NCBI GenBank assembly: GCA_027625915.1 | Contig: JANTQA010000030.1 | Coordinates: 3,782,001-3,846,000 of the forward strand | From: Anaeramoeba flamelloides | Taxonomy: Eukaryota > Metamonada > Anaeramoebidae | Direction: 5' to 3' | DNA: 64,000 nt | In this document: positions 58,440 to 64,000 of the stretch, one piece after another | Position numbering within the stretch: the stretch's first letter is position 1 | How the letters are laid out: each line of letters opens with the position of its first letter | Position numbers and translations under genes: made by a program | Notes under the pieces: generated by a model | Databases searched by the model: none | What the model saw: the letters and a program-made list of their open reading frames with translations, nothing else | Told to the model about the DNA's origin: nothing

Positions 58440-58920
58440 GAGCATAAAACCAAGTGGTTTGGCATAAAACGCGTGCTTTGCTTTCTTCTTATTCCAATAC
58501 AACATCTAAATCGAATATAAAATAGTATACCATAGGCCAAATCCATTTTGAAGGCAAACTCCTTGTTTTTTTGCGTAAATTTTAATTAGGAATTGAATTG
58601 GTTTGAAATTTTAACCTAAGGTTCTTACTTTTTTCTTGGATTTTTTGGTTTAATTTAATAGATTAAAATTTTCTGATAAATTAACTTTATTTTTTGAGTT
58701 AGTTTTTGCAATTTGATCCTTCATTTTAAGAATTTATTTTTTAATAATAGAACTTTAAGAAATCAATTGGAGTATTTGACAATTTTTTATTGTCAGTTTC
58801 TTTGATCATTTAATGCGTCAGTTTTCTCGAAAAAAGATACACGCTTTTTATTTTGAAGTACAAGCTAAAAAAGTCTGTACAGATTATTTGAACAACAGTC
58901 GTAAGTTTTAACTTTTTTTG
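58440..58920. repeat. Dispersed repeat with coding vestige, second copy
   Basis: Partner of 9350-9860. The minus strand again shows an AG acceptor followed by EFAFKMDLAYGILF, the counterpart of KFTFKIDFNLCILF in the other copy, then loses the shared frame. Confidence 0.45.
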
Positions 58921-59216
58921 AATCTTAGATTTAAAATTTTTTCTTTTCATTAGTCTCTCAGTTATTGAATTTAAAAATTTCTTTTTTAATTTATTATTGT
59001 TTCTTTTTTTTTTAAATTTCAATAAATGTTTTATCATTTTTCAAATTAATTTTTCGTTTGTTGTTCTCATGATTAAAGTATTACCATAATTAATCTTTCA
59101 AAAAGATTTTATGTTACTTGGAAATAAACAAAAATTCTTTCAAAGATCCCAATACAAACCCAAAAAAAAAAATGCAATTTATCAAACAGAATTGTTAAAA
59201 AAAAAAAAAAAAAAGA

Positions 59217-59594
59217 TCAACAAACCAGTCCAATGAATTGTAACACAACACCAAAAACAATACCTCTTGCTTTTCCTTCACACTTGTCCAATGCTAGGCA
59301 TCTTGTGTTATTGACAGTTTCGCCTCCAAGAAGTATTAAAGGTATAATTAATGTAAGCCCGTGGTTAAATATTGTTCGAACTTTTTTGCTATATTTATCA
59401 AGTGCATATAAAACGATGCTTGCAATTGAATAGAAAAAGCCTAGAACCATAAAGAATAAATAGCCACCCCAAAATTTTTTGATATCAGATCCATAGCTAT
59501 TTATACCAGCAATACTAATTATCCAACCAATAAAATTTAGAGAATGTAAAATTAATTCCAATTTGTGTTTTAAAATATTTGAAACAAAAGCCAT
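59217..59594 (-). CDS. Four-helix membrane protein, MARVEL-like
   Basis: 125 residues with four hydrophobic segments at about 13-33, 43-66, 76-93 and 108-124, short loops, and a Cys pair in the last loop (NNTRCLALDKCEGKARG). The layout, with small residues in helix 4 (KARGIVFGVVLQFIGL), recalls MARVEL-type proteins of vesicle and junction membranes, but no diagnostic residue proves it. The start ATG is preceded by AT-rich leader. The last codons overlap CTG|GTTTGT, a donor of the kind used by RPS9 and VPS26C, so a short extra 3' exon giving a longer helix 4 or tail is possible; none was found in the next 400 bases. Confidence 0.6.
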   Translation of the reverse strand: MAFVSNILKHKLELILHSLNFIGWIISIAGINSYGSDIKKFWGGYLFFMVLGFFYSIASIVLYALDKYSKKVRTIFNHGLTLIIPLILLGGETVNNTRCLALDKCEGKARGIVFGVVLQFIGLVC

Positions 59595-60250
59595 TTTTGA
59601 AAAAACAATAAAAAAAAGAAAAAATGTAATTCTGACAAGATCAAAAATATACTTTGAATAATTTGTATGGTATCCAATTTTTCCAAGAGAACTATTCCAT
59701 TCTATTGATTATTTACATTCACTATTCTATTTCGATACGTATATTTTCTACAAAGATCTCAAAAAGATTCAAAAAAAATATTAAGACTAAGTATTGAGAA
59801 TTAATTTTGAAATCTTAAACAAAAGTTGAAAAACACAGTGCCTTTTTACATTAATTTTAACTCTTTGGGGTATTTTTTTCTTTCTGAATAATTTTGCCTT
59901 GTTTTTTTTATTATACTGGTATTTGAATTACAAATGGGAAAAATTTTGACTTCATTATCAATTTCCTTTTTCAAAAAGAGCTGTTAAATTACAGTCTCCT
60001 TCATTTAGAACTTTCTTTATAAAAGAAAAATTTGGAAAATGAAACAACAATATTTTGCCTTATTTTTATCATTATATGGGTTTCTGAAATATTACAATTG
60101 AATCCAAAAAAGTCCAAGTCTAGTAGAAATCTAAAGTTAATTATTTTTTTGGAGTCTTTGGTCTTATAGAAAAATCTGAATCAAAATAAAATCCAGTTCA
60201 AACTTTGAAGATTCATTTTTTTTTGTTTTTTTTTTTTTTTTTTTCTGACT

Positions 60251-61572
60251 ATGACTTCAAAATTAGAGACAGTTTCAAGTCTTCTGCAAGCAATCTTTCA
60301 GAACAAGACATCAAATTTAACATACTACAAACAATACTCAACAATTTATTCCTTTATTAGATTCAAGAAAGAAAAAGAGCTTTATGATTTTTGTAAGCAA
60401 TTAATTGAAAAATATACAAAAGAATTAGTTTTTTTCAAGGAAATTGAGAATGGAAATATTTTACAGATAATCAAAACAAATTGGAAAATTCAACAAGACA
60501 AACTTGAAACAATCAAACAAATGTTTACAGTTTTAGTAAAATCTTTTTTTAATTTATTTTTTTGTTTTAATTTAATAACAAAGAAAAAGGAAAAAACAAA
60601 AAAAAATTTTATTCTTCTTTTTCTTCGTGTTATATTCTTTTTCTTCTCAAAGAACAATGTAAAAAATACTACAACTTTCTTTTACCATACAATTCAAAAA
60701 AGTAGTTTTCAGAATTACTAATAGCACAATAAGACCAATATTTTTTGTTTAATTCGGCTTGTTCAAGACAAATCGTTTCTTTTTGTTCAAGAAAAAAAAA
60801 AAAAAAAAAAAACTCAGTTTTTAAGGGTTCTTTTAAATAAGTGTTACTAAAAATTTCAATCCAAAAGTATTTGTTATATGTCTACTTAAGTTCAGCATCT
60901 ATTTTTGTTGATACTTTTGTCAATTTTATTGAAACACTTTTGTAAAATTACTCTAAATCGAATCTTTGTTTTTCAATTGTTCCAAACACCTGTAAAAAAC
61001 AACAAAACCTTCTTGAATGTTGGAAAATTTCTGATCTATTAAAGATTTTTCTATTGGTTGTATTATTTTTATTTGTAATTTTCAAAAATATGAAAAAACA
61101 AAAACATTTCCTTTTGAATAAATCCTCTTCTCTAAAAAATTTCTTCTTTTTTTTTTTTATTTTTTTTTTTTGCTTAATCCAACCTCCGATTAAATCATTC
61201 AAATAAATTAGGAAGAAAAGTTTCTCAAAAAAAACAATTTAAAACCACTTTATCGAATCGGGATTGAATTATGGAGAAAAACAATCTTTGAAGGAGAAGA
61301 ATCATTAAAACTAGGGATTAAGAATAAATTAATTTCAAAAATTATTGAAACAATCCAAAGCGATCGAAAGGGATCAAAGTGCAAAGATGATGAAACAATT
61401 GAAGAATTATTGAGTATGTTTGTTAAGCTTTCTGAAAATAATGAAATTTATGAGCAATGGTTTGAAGTTCCTTTTCTCGATCAAACCTCAAAGCACTATA
61501 AACTCTTAAGTTCAGTTCTTCTCAAAAGCTATAAAATTGGCCAATATTGTCGAAAAGTAAGTTTTGCAATCT

Positions 61573-61603
<31 letters not shown>

Positions 61604-61734
61604 GGCTGTTGAATGTTAAAAGAGGAACAAAATTTCATTTCCTTTCCATTTTCATTTTCTTTTTCTTTTTTATTCAGTTACTTTCACAATGTCTAATTTT
61701 GAACTTGATACTAAAGACAATGAACTTATATTAA
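60251..61734 (+). CDS. CUL3-like cullin, N-terminal part only
   Basis: Cullins scaffold ubiquitin ligases; CUL3 binds BTB adaptors through its N-terminal repeats. Exons 60251..60535 and 61212..61556 join in phase across GTAAAA..TTAG to read TYYKQYSTIYSFIRF, IKQMFTVL-EEKFLKKNN, LKPLYRIGIELWRKTIFEGE, LISKIIETIQSDRKGSKCKD, EIYEQWFEVPFLDQTSKHYK, YKIGQYCRK. These match CUL3 in order (RDILMYMDRVYVQQNN, VYNLGLIIFRD, ARERKGE, YEEDFEAPFLE, YIKKVE). After a GTAAGT donor at 61557 a strong acceptor (TTTATTCAG, 61677) leads to exon 61678..61734, but it stops after 18 codons. No cullin-homology domain, Rbx site or NEDD8 site is found in the next 2.3 kb. So it is a truncated paralogue, a pseudogene, or has exons beyond the window. 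The first ATG lacks the usual few leading residues. Confidence 0.75.
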
Positions 61735-64000
61735 CTTTTCAAAAAAAGGGTTTTATTCAAAGAAAATGGAATCATTAAAATTTGAAATAAATACTTTTCA
61801 AAATATAATACCTTTCATTTTCCAATTAATAAATGAAAAGTTTTTATTTCAATTCCCTAAAACTGTCTTTTTCATCACAGCAATAATTCATTAGAGAAAA
61901 AAAAAAACATGTTTATAAATCAATTAAAAACGAAAATTATCTTCATTAATTTACCTCTTCCTTATTATTAAATCTTTTTAGATATAATTAATTTTTTCAA
62001 AATTCGAATTTAACAATAAAAATAAGGAATATGAAGTGAAATTTTTTTCAATTTATTATTCAAATACTAGTCAATCATTTTTCATGAGCTTTTTTGTTTT
62101 TTTTTCTCAAAATTCTAATTTATTGTTCGAATGGAAAATCCTCTTTATCAAATTTTAAAAATGATTTTCATAAAATAGTTTTTTTAATAAGAAAGTTATT
62201 GGATAACAGAAATGAAATATTTGAAATGTCCTTTATTTGATAGTAAAAAAAATGCATTCAAAGAAAATTTTATTAATTTTTTTTTACACAAAACTAAATA
62301 CAAATCATTTAAATTACAGAAATCACATAAATCACATAAATCACAAAAATCACAAAAATCAGATTCCTTTTGGATTTTTATTTTTATTTTTTTGAAAAAA
62401 TCTAATACATAATATAAAATTGAAATGTACAAATTTTTGATAATATTTGGGTAATATGCTCTTAATTCCAAGAGGCCACTTATCATTATTAAAATAAGTA
62501 ACAAAAAGCTTTTTATAATTTTCAAAAAAAAAAAAAAAAACAAAGATTAAAGGCATATATTTTATTTTTCTGACACTAGAAAAAAACAAAAATGATACTA
62601 ATTTACATTTAACTACGATTTGTAAAATCCAATTTGTTACCTATCCAAAAATAGTGAGAATTTGCAAAAATATAAATTATTAATATTTCAATATACAATT
62701 TAATACCCCTAATTTTCCCTATTTTGTAAAAGTTTTTATAATTAGAAAAGAAGTGAATATCCCAAAAATAGTCTTAATACTGGAAAAATTAATTATATTT
62801 ACCAATTATCAGGAACCTTTATGATGAAAATATTTATTCTAAGAATTGAGCATTAAGTTTAGTTATCAATAAAGTTAATTTTCTTATTTAAAATTAATTT
62901 CAATAATGATCAATATTTCTAACCAAATTACGTTTTTTTATTGTTATTCCAAAAACTTTGTTCAGCAATTAAAAAAAAAAAAAAGATTTTTTAAAAACAA
63001 AAATTGTATAAAAAAATCACAGGTTGTTAAAAAAACAACTCATAATTTAGTTAATTAAAGTTTCAAATAAAACTAAAAAAATTAAGAAAAAAATTAGTTT
63101 TTTTCAATTTTGAATTCAATGAATTTCTCTCAATAATTGTGATATTTGGATTGTAAAATCATCAAATAAAATAATAAATGATAATTTTTTTGGGTAATTT
63201 AAAAATAAATTGAGTTTACAATGAATTTGTAAACAAGATGTACAAACAAAATTTGATTTCTGTGATTTATTTTCAGAGAATAATTTTTTTAGTTTTAACG
63301 ACGCATATCAATCATTTATATCATCATTATAATAATTATATTTATCTTACTAAAGCTTTTCAAAAGATTAAAAAAATTCTTTGGTGTAACTTTTTTTTTA
63401 AAAAAAAAAAGAGCTTTACAGAAAATTTATTTTTTAGAAAAACAAAAAATCTCTCTCAATTTAAAATCTGAAAAAAGATACAATCAATTCACAACTCTCA
63501 ATCAAATATGTTTTTCCTTATTGGTAAATAAAACCATTGTTCAACATTAAAACACAACACTTTTCCAATTTGTTTACAATGATCTATCATCAACTGAAAA
63601 AAAAAATTTTTTTTATTTGTCTTTTTGATCTCATTCAGGGTTACATAGGATTATTTGATGTTGGGAGTAATAAAAATAAAAGTTTCCTTTCTAATTTGAT
63701 GAAATAATGGCAAGGGAATTCGAATGGTTATCAATTACAAGTAGAATTATTTTCCTTGAATAGCAATAGTTAACTGAGTCTCTCTTCAATAAAAGTCAAA
63801 ACTTATCCAGATTTTTTTTTTTGTTTTAAATAATTTTTTTGTTTTCAATAATATGTCCCAATGTTTGACCCAAACACAAAAATAATACCCAACTTTTTTA
63901 AAGCCAATTTTTGTTTATTATGAAAACTTTTGATACTAACATCTTTATTTTTTTTAAAAAAATAAAAAAAAAACAATTTTTTGTTTATGTTGAATTCCTT
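61735..64000. other. Gene-poor AT-rich stretch to the window end
   Basis: Searched for the remaining cullin exons without success. A tandem of AAATCACAT / AAATCACAA units lies at 62318-62360. Frames at 62212 and 63238 are biased and unrecognised. Confidence 0.35.
62318..62360 (+). repeat. Short tandem repeat, 9-base units
   Basis: About five units of AAATCACAW in a row (AAATCACATAAATCACAT..., then AAATCACAA twice). Confidence 0.6.

Noticed and set aside
1-64000. tRNA, rRNA, CRISPR arrays, telomere repeats
   Set aside because: No B-box/T-loop words in a foldable setting, no regularly spaced repeats with unique spacers, no telomere-like arrays.

Overview
The window is very AT-rich nuclear DNA of a single-celled eukaryote. 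It carries spliceosomal introns (GT..AG, with GTAAGT, GTTTGT and GTAAAA donors), the standard stop codons, and proteins loaded with Lys-Glu, poly-Asn and poly-Lys runs. The long alternating KE tracts, together with the gene set, fit an amoeboid protist such as Anaeramoeba (Metamonada) best. That placement is inference from composition; no marker in the window settles it.

Seven protein genes can be identified from sequence. In order: a BORCS5-like lysosome-positioning protein with an N-myristoylation start (6.6-8.1 kb, +); ribosomal protein uS4/RPS9 in two exons (11.3-12.1 kb, +); a 2047-residue TRIP12/UFD4-type HECT ubiquitin ligase (17.8-24.0 kb, -); a BTB-BACK protein fused to a glutamine-amidotransferase-like domain (30.1-32.3 kb, -); an MMTAG2-type basic protein (38.6-39.4 kb, +); the Retriever subunit VPS26C in four exons, the last lying 3.4 kb from the others (42.7-47.4 kb, -); and the N-terminal part of a CUL3-like cullin (60.3-61.7 kb, +). 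Two more genes are clear but unrecognised: a 399-residue coiled-coil protein (50.7-51.9 kb, -) and a 125-residue four-helix membrane protein (59.2-59.6 kb, -). Several spliced or decaying genes made of short exons were found by reading codons across splice sites: 28.5-29.4 kb (-), 34.7-35.4 kb (+), 49.96-50.25 kb (-), 55.0-55.6 kb (-) and 57.5-58.0 kb (+). None of these is named with confidence.

The rest, well over half of the window, is a mosaic of AT-rich interspersed repeats. It includes terminal-inverted-repeat elements (685-1559, 5703-5828, 12776-14190, 48115-48660, 52010-52785, 52874-53071); three copies of a ~1.2 kb repeat (3.6-4.9, 9.9-11.1, 53.1-54.25 kb); a ~1.2 kb composite repeat with copies at 24.6 and 44.1 kb; an inverted copy of its tail at 47.5 kb; a poly(A)-centred repeat (16.5 and 27.1 kb); hairpin arrays (35.5-36.5, 57.1-57.4, 8.5-8.8 kb); and the 3' end of a LINE with its CCHC-type tail and poly(A) (36.9-37.3 kb, -).

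The recognisable genes lean to two processes: endolysosomal traffic (BORCS5-like, VPS26C) and ubiquitin transfer (TRIP12-like HECT, CUL3-like cullin, a BTB protein of the kind that can serve CUL3). They are spaced by repeats and do not form an operon. No CRISPR array, tRNA, rRNA or convincing multi-gene novel system was seen.
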